DNA from: an uncultured Eubacterium sp.
Lineage (GTDB): Bacteria; Bacillota; Clostridia; Lachnospirales; Lachnospiraceae
DNA length: 64,000 nucleotides
Direction of reading: 5' to 3'
Assembly (NCBI GenBank): GCA_947088865.1
Contig: CAMUHY010000018.1
Coordinates: 1-64,000, forward strand
Both the position numbers and the translations under genes were made by a program. Below the pieces are notes generated by a model. The model did no database searches. It saw only the letters and a list, made by a program, of their open reading frames with translations, and was not told where the DNA came from. Of this stretch, positions 19,682 through 27,356 are shown piece after piece; within the stretch, counting starts at the first letter, position 1, and each line of letters opens with the position of its first letter.

Positions 19682-20185
19682 ATGAAACCAGAAACCATAA
19701 ACACTGAACAATTAATTGATTTTATAGAAAATAATCAAGAAAAATTTTACAGAATTGCATTCAGTTATCTGAAAAATCGCGACACTGCACTCGATGCGAT
19801 TCACGATTCTATTGTAAAAGCTTTGCAAAAAAAGCATACGATTCAGAAAACAGAATACTTTAAAACGTGGTTTTATAGGATATTAATTAATGAATGTCTT
19901 GTATATTTAAGAAAAAATAACCGAATTATCTATTTTGATAACATGTCAATGTATACCAACCAACACAACTCACAACCTGATATAAGCGAGTATATTGACT
20001 TATACCAAGCCCTTGACAAGCTGCCGATAAAACTAAAAACTGTTGTTTTATTACGCTTCTTTGAAGATATGAAACTTGAAGAAATTGCACAGATAACAGG
20101 GGTAAACCTAAGCACTGTAAAATCTCGGCTTTATAAGGCTTTAAAAGTGCTGAAAATAAACATGGAGGTTGAGATTCATGATTGA
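19682..20185 (+). CDS. ECF sigma factor, SigV-like
   Basis: 167 residues with sigma-70 region 2 (FYRIAFSYLKNRDTALDAIHDSIVKA...FKTWFYRILINECLVYLRK) and region 4 (LDKLPIKLKTVVLLRFFEDMKLEEIAQITGVNLSTVKSRL), no region 3, as in ECF factors. The next gene overlaps it and encodes an RsiV-like anti-sigma, making a SigV-type pair. In Bacillus and Enterococcus SigV is released by lysozyme and drives cell-wall O-acetylation; the neighbouring MBOAT/DHHW genes fit. Regulation here is inferred. Confidence 0.85.
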   Translation: MKPETINTEQLIDFIENNQEKFYRIAFSYLKNRDTALDAIHDSIVKALQKKHTIQKTEYFKTWFYRILINECLVYLRKNNRIIYFDNMSMYTNQHNSQPDISEYIDLYQALDKLPIKLKTVVLLRFFEDMKLEEIAQITGVNLSTVKSRLYKALKVLKINMEVEIHD

Positions 20186-21020
20186 TAAAAATGGCTATCA
20201 CAATATTGATATTCCCTCAGAACTTTCCTATGTTGTAAAACATGCAATCAATGACGGATTAAATCAAAAAAAGCACATTCAACATACCTTTTTAAAAAAA
20301 TGTACCATAGCAGCGGCTTCTGTATTGTGCTTTATTGTTGTTCTTAACACCTCGCAATCGTTTGCAGCAGTAGTATATAAAATTCCACTCGTTGGACAAC
20401 TCTGCCGAATTATCACCTTTCGAGAGGAACATGTTGAGGATGATATTCAATATATTGATGTCAAAATTCCTAAAATTGACAATACTGGAAAAACAGAAAT
20501 GGAAAAAAGGGTAAACTTAGAAATTCAAAAAAATACCAACCAGCTTTTAGAGGATACCACTACACGTGCAAAAGAATACTATAAAGCATTTGTGGAGACA
20601 GGCGGCAATCCTAAAGAATATATCCCGCTTGGCGTCACACTTGACTATGATATCAAATGTATCAATCCAAAATATGTCTCTTTTATTATTTTGTATTATG
20701 AAACAAAATTTAGTGCTTATAACACACAATATTTCTATAACATTGATATTGAAACAGGAAAAATTATTACCCTTAAAGACTGGTTTGGCACACAATACAA
20801 ACAAATTGTGGCAAACAGCATTGAACAAGAAATCGCTTTATGGGATGAGGAACGAAAAAAATTATTATGGGATAATTTAGAATTTACAAATCTGATTACA
20901 GAAAATACCGATTTTTACATTGCTGAGGATGGCAATGTTGTGGTCGTATTTCCTAAGTACGAAATTGCTGCTGGAAGCGCTGGCTCTTTAGAGTTTAAAA
21001 TTCTTCCTGAAAGCAAATAG
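20178..21020 (+). CDS. RsiV-like anti-sigma factor (lysozyme-sensing type)
   Basis: 280 residues, start ATG at 20178 overlapping the sigma gene by 8 bases with SD GGAGG. The N-terminal cytoplasmic part carries IPSEL...VVKHAI, resembling the sigma-binding segment of Bacillus RsiV. One transmembrane helix (about 43-58) is followed by S-F-A at 61-63, which could be a signal peptidase site as in RsiV site-1 cleavage. The extracellular part resembles DUF4163/DUF3298, the lysozyme-binding region of RsiV. Confidence 0.82.
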   Translation: MIDKNGYHNIDIPSELSYVVKHAINDGLNQKKHIQHTFLKKCTIAAASVLCFIVVLNTSQSFAAVVYKIPLVGQLCRIITFREEHVEDDIQYIDVKIPKIDNTGKTEMEKRVNLEIQKNTNQLLEDTTTRAKEYYKAFVETGGNPKEYIPLGVTLDYDIKCINPKYVSFIILYYETKFSAYNTQYFYNIDIETGKIITLKDWFGTQYKQIVANSIEQEIALWDEERKKLLWDNLEFTNLITENTDFYIAEDGNVVVVFPKYEIAAGSAGSLEFKILPESK

Positions 21021-21033
21021 AGAGGATAAACAA

Positions 21034-22440
21034 ATGGTTTTTAGCAGTACAGTCTTTCTGTTTTTATTTCTTCCTACTTTTTTGACTTTATATTATATTT
21101 GTCCATCTGCGTTCAGAAATACAATTTTATTTATAGCAAGTCTTATATTTTATGCGTGGGAAGAGCCTATATATATTTTGATTATGTTATTTTCTACAAT
21201 ATTTGATTATGCCAATGGTCTGTTGATTGAAAAAAGTAAAAAAGATTCAACAAAACGATTTATTTTGATTCTCTCAATAATTGGAAATCTGTCCATACTT
21301 TGTTTTTTTAAGTACAGTGATTTTTTTATTTCCAATATCAATTTGGTCTGCAATACAAATATCAATCTTTTAAAACTTGTATTGCCTGTGGGAATATCCT
21401 TTTATACTTTTCAAACAATGTCCTACACCATTGACGTCTACCAAAAAAAGGTATCTGCACAAAAAAATATTATAAACTTTGCCGCTTATGTAACGATGTT
21501 TCCACAGCTTGTTGCAGGTCCGATTGTACGATATAAAACCATTGCAAAACAGCTTGATAACAGACAGGAATCTGTAAGCGGGTTTATATATGGCATACGA
21601 CGTTTTATTATTGGTCTATTTAAAAAAGTAATGATTGCCAACAATATTGGTTTGTTATGGGAAACGATTATTGCTGGAAATCTGGACACATTACCTGCTG
21701 CAACTGCTTGGCTTGGCGCAATTTCATTTTCTTTTCAAATCTACTTTGATTTTTCAGGCTATTCGGATATGGCAATAGGATTAGGTGAAATGATTGGATT
21801 TCATTTTTTAGAAAACTTTGACCATCCCTACATCTCCAAAAGTATTACTGAATTTTGGAGGCGCTGGCATATTTCTTTAAGCACATGGTTTAAAGAATAC
21901 ATCTACATACCATTAGGTGGCAGCAAAAAAGGAATCGCAAAACAAATACGCAATCTTTTAATCGTATGGGGCATTACAGGATTTTGGCATGGAGCGAGCT
22001 GGAATTTTATCCTCTGGGGACTGTATTTTGGCATTTTGCTGATTATAGAAAAACTATTTTTACTCAAGTTTCTTGAAAAAACAAAACCGATAGTAAGACA
22101 TCTATACACGCTTCTTTTAGTTATTATCAGCTGGGTCATTTTTGCATTTGAAGATATGACTCAAATTGCACAGTATCTAAAAGCAATGTTTGGCTTTAAT
22201 CAGGCGGGCATATCAAATGCTGAAACACTATATTTATTGAGCAATTACATTCTACTATTGATTATCTGTGTGCTGTTAAGTATAGAATGGAAAAAAACAA
22301 AGATTGCTGCACTTTTCACTTCAAATATTGGATGGGTGCGTCCTTGTTTCAATATATTCTTATTTGCCGCCCTATTTATCATTAGTATCAGTTTTTTAAT
22401 AGGAGATACATACAATCCATTTTTATATTTTAGATTCTAA
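21034..22440 (+). CDS. MBOAT-family O-acyltransferase
   Basis: Polytopic membrane enzyme of 468 residues. Family signatures are VLPVGISFYTFQTMSYTID, FDFSGYSDMAIGLG, FWRRWHISLSTWFKEYIYIPLGGSK and the catalytic-histidine segment ITGFWHGASWNF. Relatives (PatA, AlgI, DltB) move acyl groups across the membrane for transfer to peptidoglycan, alginate or teichoic acid. Next to a DHHW protein and an RsiV/SigV pair, peptidoglycan or wall-polymer O-acetylation is likely. Confidence 0.92.
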   Translation: MVFSSTVFLFLFLPTFLTLYYICPSAFRNTILFIASLIFYAWEEPIYILIMLFSTIFDYANGLLIEKSKKDSTKRFILILSIIGNLSILCFFKYSDFFISNINLVCNTNINLLKLVLPVGISFYTFQTMSYTIDVYQKKVSAQKNIINFAAYVTMFPQLVAGPIVRYKTIAKQLDNRQESVSGFIYGIRRFIIGLFKKVMIANNIGLLWETIIAGNLDTLPAATAWLGAISFSFQIYFDFSGYSDMAIGLGEMIGFHFLENFDHPYISKSITEFWRRWHISLSTWFKEYIYIPLGGSKKGIAKQIRNLLIVWGITGFWHGASWNFILWGLYFGILLIIEKLFLLKFLEKTKPIVRHLYTLLLVIISWVIFAFEDMTQIAQYLKAMFGFNQAGISNAETLYLLSNYILLLIICVLLSIEWKKTKIAALFTSNIGWVRPCFNIFLFAALFIISISFLIGDTYNPFLYFRF

Positions 22441-22458
22441 AAAATGGACTAAATAAGA

Positions 22459-22586
22459 ATTTGTGTCTATGCGTTGCTTGACACAAGATTATAAAACCAA
22501 AGTTTGAAAAATTTAAACTTTAATAAAGCTTAAAAAATTTTGATTTTTTGTTCGATAAAGCAGCGCAGAAATGAGAATTGATTATT
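22459..22586 (+). promoter_or_regulatory. Pseudoknot-type leader element upstream of the DHHW gene
   Basis: The only plus-strand copy. Stem TTGTGTC (22461-22467)/GACACAA (22480-22486), loop UGCGUUGC, then an AT-rich insert and the arm GCAGCGCA (22560-22567), complementary at all eight positions (one G-U) and followed by AAATGAGAA before the ATG. It separates the MBOAT and DHHW genes, so may set their relative expression. Confidence 0.75.
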
Positions 22587-23723
22587 ATGAAAAAAATATA
22601 TAAAAAAATTATTGCTATACTTTTTTTAACTTCACTGTGGATTGTTTTCCTTTCTATTTTTTTGACAAAAGATAACGAATATTCAGAAAATGAGAATCGC
22701 TATCTTACTACAAAACCGGATATTTCAATGGAAGAAGTTGCGTCCGGAAAGTTTATGGATACATTTGAAACATACTTAAATGACCAATTTCCATTGCGTG
22801 ATAAATGGATAGCTCTTAAAACAGATATCCAACAACTATTTGGCAAAACGGATGTTAATGGCACTTATCTAGGCAGTGATGGGTATTTGTTTGAAAAATG
22901 GACTGAAAACGACTTTCAGCAAGAAAACTTACAAAAAAATATTGAAAGTGTAAAAAATTTTGCCCAAACAAACAACGATATAAAGGGAACCATTCTAATT
23001 GTTCCTACTGCAAGCTTACCCTTGCAAGATAAGCTTCCTAAAAATGCACCTGTATTTAACCAAAATAAAGCATTTGATATGATTTATTCAAATCTGGGAA
23101 AAAATTGTGAATGGATAGATATGCGACTAGTGCTGGAAGCTCATAAAAACGAATATATTTACTACAAGACAGACCATCATTGGACAACATTCGGCGCCTA
23201 TTTAGGCTATGCCGAATGGCAGCGCCAGCATGGAAACAACGTGCAGCTTTCAGATTATAATATAACACTGGCAGCAAATAATTTTAAAGGTTCTCTCTAC
23301 TCCAAAGTTTTAAACCGAGATTCTGCCCTTGATGAAATTTATCTCTATGATAAAATACAAAAACCAACCTATGAAGTACATTATAATTTTGGAAAAACAC
23401 AAACGGACAGTGTATATGAATTAAACCGCCTTTATGAAAAAGATAAATATCAAGTATTTTTAAATGGAAATCATCCTGAACTGACGATTTCGACAAATGT
23501 AAATAACAATAAACACCTTTTACTCTTTAAAGACTCTTTTGCAAATGCGTTTATTCCATTTTTACTTTCCGATTATGAGACCATTCATATCATTGATTTG
23601 CGGTATTTTAAAGGAGATTTAAACGATTATATCAGCCACAACAATATTACAGAATATTTATTTTTATATAATATAAAAAATTTTTGTGAAGATACCTCTA
23701 TTCCAATGATTGGCTCATTATAG
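22587..23723 (+). CDS. DHHW-family protein (AlgJ/PatB-like partner of MBOAT)
   Basis: 378 residues with an N-terminal membrane anchor (about 8-26) and an extracytoplasmic domain containing KTDHHWTTFGAYLGY, the DHHW signature, plus a later LLFKDSFANAF segment typical of AlgX/AlgJ-type SGNH-like enzymes. It probably completes acetyl transfer after the MBOAT protein. The start is the ATG at 22587; a TTG nine bases upstream would also be in frame. Confidence 0.85.
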   Translation: MKKIYKKIIAILFLTSLWIVFLSIFLTKDNEYSENENRYLTTKPDISMEEVASGKFMDTFETYLNDQFPLRDKWIALKTDIQQLFGKTDVNGTYLGSDGYLFEKWTENDFQQENLQKNIESVKNFAQTNNDIKGTILIVPTASLPLQDKLPKNAPVFNQNKAFDMIYSNLGKNCEWIDMRLVLEAHKNEYIYYKTDHHWTTFGAYLGYAEWQRQHGNNVQLSDYNITLAANNFKGSLYSKVLNRDSALDEIYLYDKIQKPTYEVHYNFGKTQTDSVYELNRLYEKDKYQVFLNGNHPELTISTNVNNNKHLLLFKDSFANAFIPFLLSDYETIHIIDLRYFKGDLNDYISHNNITEYLFLYNIKNFCEDTSIPMIGSL

Positions 23724-23751
23724 AATCCTATAATTTATTATATTATAATTT

Positions 23752-23876
23752 AACCTCATCAAAGAAGTCCCCCACTTCAATGCTACAAAGGCATAAGTGG
23801 GGGGGGACTTGCTGCTATAATAGTAGGTAGCGGGTTTGAACAAGTAGCGTAGCGGATTGCGAATATCCACTTAACT
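23752..23876. repeat. Dispersed palindromic repeat, copy with large hairpin
   Basis: Contains a 14-16 bp hairpin whose arms are AAGTCCCCCACTT and AAGTGGGGGGGGACTT. Next to it is the shared sequence seen at 42294, read on the minus strand here (GGATATTCGCAATCCGCTAC). Copy 42294 has the flanks but lacks the hairpin. The form recalls subterminal palindromes of IS200/IS605 elements or their MITE derivatives. A second short hairpin (AAAAGTTTGC/GCAAACTTTT) follows at 23891-23913. Confidence 0.65.
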
Positions 23877-23944
23877 ATATAACAGGAATCCAAAAGTTTG
23901 CGCAGCAAACTTTTATGCCATAGCTTTGTTGTGGTTATTATAAC

Positions 23945-23999
23945 AAAAAAAAGTGTAAGTATAGCAACATTAATAAAACTATACTTACACTGCTTTTTT
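23945..23999 (-). terminator. Strong terminator downstream of hpf
   Basis: A 13-bp perfect stem AGTGTAAGTATAG/CTATACTTACACT (arms 23952-23964 and 23979-23991) with an 14-base loop. On the minus strand it is followed by a run of T. A smaller hairpin CAGCATT/AATGCTG lies between it and the hpf stop. Confidence 0.88.
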
Positions 24000-24043
24000 A
24001 TTATTGCAGCATTCGATGAACAAATGCTGTAACCATTTAGTCC

Positions 24044-24574
24044 TTAATCAAGCTCTGGCTCAATTAAACCATATGTGTCACCTTTTCTTTTATAAACAAC
24101 ATTGACTTCATTGGTCTCTGCATTTAAAAATACAAAGAAATTATGTCCAAGCAATTCCATCTGTACACATGCCTCTTCTGGAACCATTGGCTTAACACCA
24201 AATCGCTTTGACCTGATAATCTTTACTTCTTCCTCATCCTCATAATCATTGTCAATAAATTCTTTAGAAAAAGCAACTGCATTCTGTTGCTTGTCTACAA
24301 TCTTATTCTTATATTTCTTTAGTTGTCGTTCAATAACCTCCTCAACCAAATCTATCGAAACATACATATCACTACTTGTCTGTTCGCTTCTGATAATATT
24401 CCCTTTTACTGGAATAGTAACCTCAATTTTTTGTCTCTCCTTTTCTACACTGAGTGTTACGCTGATTTCTGTCTCTGGAGCAAAAAACCTGTCAAGCTTT
24501 CCAAGTTTGTCCTCCACTGCCGACCTTAACCCTTCTGTTACGTCGATATTTCTTCCTGTAATAATAAAACGCAT
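24044..24574 (-). CDS. hpf: Ribosome hibernation promoting factor, long form
   Basis: 176 residues, start MRFIITGRNIDVTEGLR at 24574 with SD AAGGAG. The N-terminal RaiA/YfiA domain (about 1-100) binds the decoding centre, and the C-terminal domain (KRFGVKPMVPEEACVQMELLGHNFFVFLNAETNEVNVVYKR, split here only by description) mediates 100S dimer formation. Its own promoter and terminator make it monocistronic. Confidence 0.94.
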   Translation of the reverse strand: MRFIITGRNIDVTEGLRSAVEDKLGKLDRFFAPETEISVTLSVEKERQKIEVTIPVKGNIIRSEQTSSDMYVSIDLVEEVIERQLKKYKNKIVDKQQNAVAFSKEFIDNDYEDEEEVKIIRSKRFGVKPMVPEEACVQMELLGHNFFVFLNAETNEVNVVYKRKGDTYGLIEPELD

Positions 24575-24673
24575 GATGTCCAACTCCTTTATTATGTATT
24601 ATCACGATCAGGGTAAAAGAACCGTTTTTCACTCAAACATGCAACTGTTAGTCACACCCCATCTGATGTGATT

Positions 24674-24701
24674 ATTATATCACAAATAGCCAAATAAACA
24701 A
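24674..24701 (-). promoter_or_regulatory. hpf promoter with palindrome over the -10 box
   Basis: On the minus strand TTGTTT (24701-24696) and TATAAT (24679-24674) are 16 bases apart, with TGTGA just before the -10. The sequence TGTGATATAATAATCACA forms an inverted repeat (TGTGAT-N6-ATCACA) that covers the -10 box, so a repressor could bind there. The regulator is unknown. Confidence 0.65.
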
Positions 24702-24896
24702 GCAAAATTCACAGAATTTATTTTATTTTCACTCGTTCATTGTACAAATTTAACAAATTGTTATTTATTTATTACTCTTTTAACTTGTCAAGCAGAAAAA
24801 TGCTATTTTTTATCGAAAAATGAAAATTTATGATTTATGTACAAAAAAATCAGGCATACTTTTCCACTTTTTACCCAACAAAATCCATTATCTTTT

Positions 24897-24967
24897 TGTG
24901 GATAATGTGGATAAAATGGTGTATAACTTAAAAATGTAGTATAATTAACTTTCTTAATTGTGGATAA
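24897..24967 (+). other. Cluster of three DnaA-box-like sites
   Basis: Three exact TGTGGATAA sequences (complement TTATCCACA, the consensus DnaA box) occur in one orientation at 24897-24905, 24906-24914 (directly abutting) and 24959-24967, with AT-rich sequence between. No dnaA or dnaN is in the window and genes on both sides keep the same strand, so this is not an obvious oriC. The remaining intergenic DNA to 25060 shows nothing else. Confidence 0.7.
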
Positions 24968-25060
24968 CTTTTAAATACCTTGTTACTTTTTTCTATCCAT
25001 TATTAAAAAAAGTACATGAATTTTGAATTTTTCGTCAGTATGCACAAATATATTCTTTCT

Positions 25061-25501
25061 TCAAATTAAGTCTATTGCTTCCAATATGTGAATATTTTTA
25101 TTTCGATATACTAAATCATCTCTTGCAGTAAAACCAACCTTTTCCCAAAAAGTGTTTCCTAAGATATTGTCCTCGAATACCACCAATGCTGCTTTATTTA
25201 TTCCTTCTTGTTCTAATGCTGACAATGCAAAATCCACTAACGTCCTGCCAATCCCCTTATTCCGATATTCTGGCTTTACTGTCATATGATGAATAAAGCC
25301 TCTGCGACCATCATGCCCGCTCATAATAACTCCAGTAATTTCACCATTTTCTTCTGCTACAAAACATGTATTTGGATTTCTAAGCAAATATTTAGCAATT
25401 CCTTCTTTTGAATCGTCTGTTGTATTTAATCCCATGCCTGCTGTATGTATCCATAAATCATATACCTTTTCGTAATCTTCTATTTTCATTATTCTAATCA
25501 T
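25061..25501 (-). CDS. GNAT-family N-acetyltransferase
   Basis: 146 residues, one GNAT domain: HHMTVKPEYRNKGIGRTLVDFAL is the acetyl-CoA loop, followed by FEDNILGNTFWEKVGFTARDDL. Substrate unknown. The start at 25501 has SD GAGG; a longer frame overlaps the upstream GNAT gene. Second gene of a two-gene unit behind the leader at 26035-26408. Confidence 0.85.
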   Translation of the reverse strand: MIRIMKIEDYEKVYDLWIHTAGMGLNTTDDSKEGIAKYLLRNPNTCFVAEENGEITGVIMSGHDGRRGFIHHMTVKPEYRNKGIGRTLVDFALSALEQEGINKAALVVFEDNILGNTFWEKVGFTARDDLVYRNKNIHILEAIDLI

Positions 25502-25517
25502 TTTTAACCTCATTTCT

Positions 25518-26015
25518 TTACACATTTCTAAACTTTTCTAAACGATAATGATGTTCGTTATCGAGTTCTTTTAATCCATTTTTATAGTCATATCCTTTTT
25601 TCCGATAAAACTCTACCGCTGTAATAGATGCTGGAATTTCTATTCTTTTAGCCCGTAAAAACAACTCATCTGATTCAAGTATATCAATAATATAACTGCC
25701 AATCTTTTGCCCATGTAATTCTGGCAATACAAAAACAGTGAGCAATATGCTTTCTGTAAGACTTCCCCAAAAACTTGATATAGCGCCAACCCCTACTATT
25801 TTGCCCTCATTCCAAAACACATAAATATTTGCATATTCTGCTATGCCTTGAAACCACTTTACATCATGTGTAGCAACGATTTGTTCTATCACTTTTTCAC
25901 CGTAATCTTTCACATTAACTTCTCTAAAATTTCGGATAATCAACTGGACAATTTCTTTTGCATCTTGTTCCTGATAAGGTTTGACAAAAACCTGCGTTCC
26001 ATTTTCTAATTTCAT
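25518..26015 (-). CDS. GNAT-family N-acetyltransferase
   Basis: 165 residues with a GNAT core (TVFVLPELHGQKIGSYIIDIL as the CoA loop, EIPASITAVEFYRKKGYDY). The SD AAAGGCGG sits 20 bases after an intrinsic terminator, so expression probably needs read-through. Leader attenuation of this type commonly guards antibiotic-modifying enzymes, so this or its partner may act on a translation inhibitor; that is inference from layout, not from active-site residues. Confidence 0.85.
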   Translation of the reverse strand: MKLENGTQVFVKPYQEQDAKEIVQLIIRNFREVNVKDYGEKVIEQIVATHDVKWFQGIAEYANIYVFWNEGKIVGVGAISSFWGSLTESILLTVFVLPELHGQKIGSYIIDILESDELFLRAKRIEIPASITAVEFYRKKGYDYKNGLKELDNEHHYRLEKFRNV

Positions 26016-26034
26016 ATAACCGCCTTTCTGAGTA

Positions 26035-26072
26035 CAAAAAATGCACTAAACATACAATATGTCCAGTGCATT
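26035..26072 (-). terminator. Attenuator terminator before the GNAT pair
   Basis: Arms AATGCACT (26072-26065) and AGTGCATT (26047-26040) with a 17-base loop, then a T run, 20 bases before the GNAT start codon. Its 5' arm can instead pair with GUGCAU of the upstream hairpin, an antiterminator alternative. Confidence 0.85.
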
Positions 26073-26408
26073 GATTAAAAATATCGGTTTAAAAACTATT
26101 TTATTTTAAAAATATCCTCTTTTAAAAATATCTTATTTTAAAAAATATTTTATTATTAAAACCTACTCTTACCGATATATATGCACAGACATATCAGACC
26201 TACCTCTGTAACTGTGCATCCAATCGGAACACAATCACAATGAAGTACGTCTGTAATACATGTACATATCATTCATTGTAAAATGTAAGTTTTGCATTTT
26301 GTCTCTCCTAAATTATTGAAGGCTGCTGCACGAAATATCTTATATCTGATTTTTTATGCAACAGCCTCTGCTTTTTTATAAACTACTATAATTTAATTCT
26401 AATGTCAA
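26073..26408 (-). promoter_or_regulatory. Leader RNA with promoter, leader peptide and attenuator hairpin
   Basis: The -35 TTGACA (26408-26403) is followed 17 bases later by a weak TAGTTT. Next is a stem GGCTGTTGCA/TGCAGCAGCC, a 20-codon ORF with a good SD (TTAGGAGAGAC), then a nested hairpin with arms ATGCACAG (26219-26212) and CTGTGCAT (26188-26181), closed by CCGAT/ATCGG. The order peptide - hairpin 1:2 - terminator 3:4, with arm 2 able to pair with arm 3, is that of ribosome-mediated attenuation. Confidence 0.7.
26235..26297 (-). CDS. Leader peptide, 20 aa
   Basis: Reads MQNLHFTMNDMYMYYRRTSL and stops 15 bases before attenuator arm 1. AGGAGA lies 6-9 bases before the ATG. The ATG itself can be in a small hairpin (AAAATG/CATTTT). 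A ribosome paused near the end would cover arm 1 and allow the antiterminator pairing. Too short for homology; translation is unproven. Confidence 0.6.
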   Translation of the reverse strand: MQNLHFTMNDMYMYYRRTSL

Positions 26409-26420
26409 GAAATATATTGT

Positions 26421-26846
26421 CTACTTTCCGCCTAATTCCTTATATATCGTTTCTACATAGTCTGCTAAGTCACTATTATATTGATAACTTTTTGTATCAT
26501 TATTATGTGAAATTTTTGTATATCCTCCACTAAAAATCATGCTCCAATTATCATCGCCTATTTTGTAAGAAATTTTATATGACCAACCTATTCGTTGTTC
26601 TGGAAATAATACAGGTTTAAACTGAAACTCATCTATTTTATTAGCAAGTTTTTTTACATCTTCTTTTGCTATCACAATATGTTCTCCTGTATTTCCACTC
26701 ATAATACGTACTTCCTCTGCTTGTCGTATATTTGTTTTAAAATTTTTTTCTCGACTTGAATAAATATAGGTTATCACAATAAAAACAATCAATGATACAA
26801 TTAAAAATATAGAAACAAATATGATGAATTTTTTATGTTTTTTCAT
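26421..26846 (-). CDS. Small membrane-anchored protein, paralogue A
   Basis: 141 residues: short basic N terminus, one transmembrane helix (about 7-30), then an exported domain with FKPVLFPEQR and IGWSYKISYKIGDDNWSMIFSG segments. About two thirds of residues are identical to the next gene (26919-27344), so this is a recent tandem duplication. A third, broken relative lies at 28764. All three flank a secreted cysteine protease. Function unknown; a protease inhibitor or immunity role is only a guess from position. Confidence 0.75.
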   Translation of the reverse strand: MKKHKKFIIFVSIFLIVSLIVFIVITYIYSSREKNFKTNIRQAEEVRIMSGNTGEHIVIAKEDVKKLANKIDEFQFKPVLFPEQRIGWSYKISYKIGDDNWSMIFSGGYTKISHNNDTKSYQYNSDLADYVETIYKELGGK

Positions 26847-26918
26847 AGGCTTCACCCCTAATCTGGTATAACTGCTAGATAATTTTATCTTCTTGCATAA
26901 TATTTAGAAATATCTTAT

Positions 26919-27344
26919 CTACTTTCCTCCTAACTCCTTATACATCGTTCCTACATAGTCTTTCAATTCACGATTATTTTGATAACTTTTTATATCACCA
27001 TTATGTGAAATCTTTATATATCCTCCACTAAAAGCCATACTCCAATCAGTATCATTTATTGTGTATGAAATACTATATGACCAACCTCCACGCTGTTCTG
27101 GAAATAATACAGGTTTAAAATGAAATTCATCTATTTTATTAGCAAGTTTTTCTATATTTTTCTCATTTAATAAAATATTTTCTAATGTACTACCACTTTC
27201 AATACATACTTGTTCTGCCTGTCGTATATTTACTTTAAAATTTTTCTCTCGACTTGAATAAATATATGTTATCACTATAAAAATAGTTAATATTACAATT
27301 AAAAATATGGAAATAAATATGATAGATTTTTTATGTTTTTTCAT
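26919..27344 (-). CDS. Small membrane-anchored protein, paralogue B
   Basis: 141 residues, colinear with paralogue A over its whole length including the SD context GGGGTGAAGCCT before the ATG. The stretch NFKVNIRQAEQVCIESGS is the main divergent part. It begins 13 bases after the protease gene ends, so the three genes are probably co-transcribed. Confidence 0.75.
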   Translation of the reverse strand: MKKHKKSIIFISIFLIVILTIFIVITYIYSSREKNFKVNIRQAEQVCIESGSTLENILLNEKNIEKLANKIDEFHFKPVLFPEQRGGWSYSISYTINDTDWSMAFSGGYIKISHNGDIKSYQNNRELKDYVGTMYKELGGK

Positions 27345-27356
27345 AGGCTTCACCCC

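Noticed and set aside
24880..24970. DnaA-box cluster as the chromosomal replication origin
   Set aside because: No dnaA, dnaN, rpmH or gyr genes nearby and the coding strand does not switch; kept only as a box cluster.
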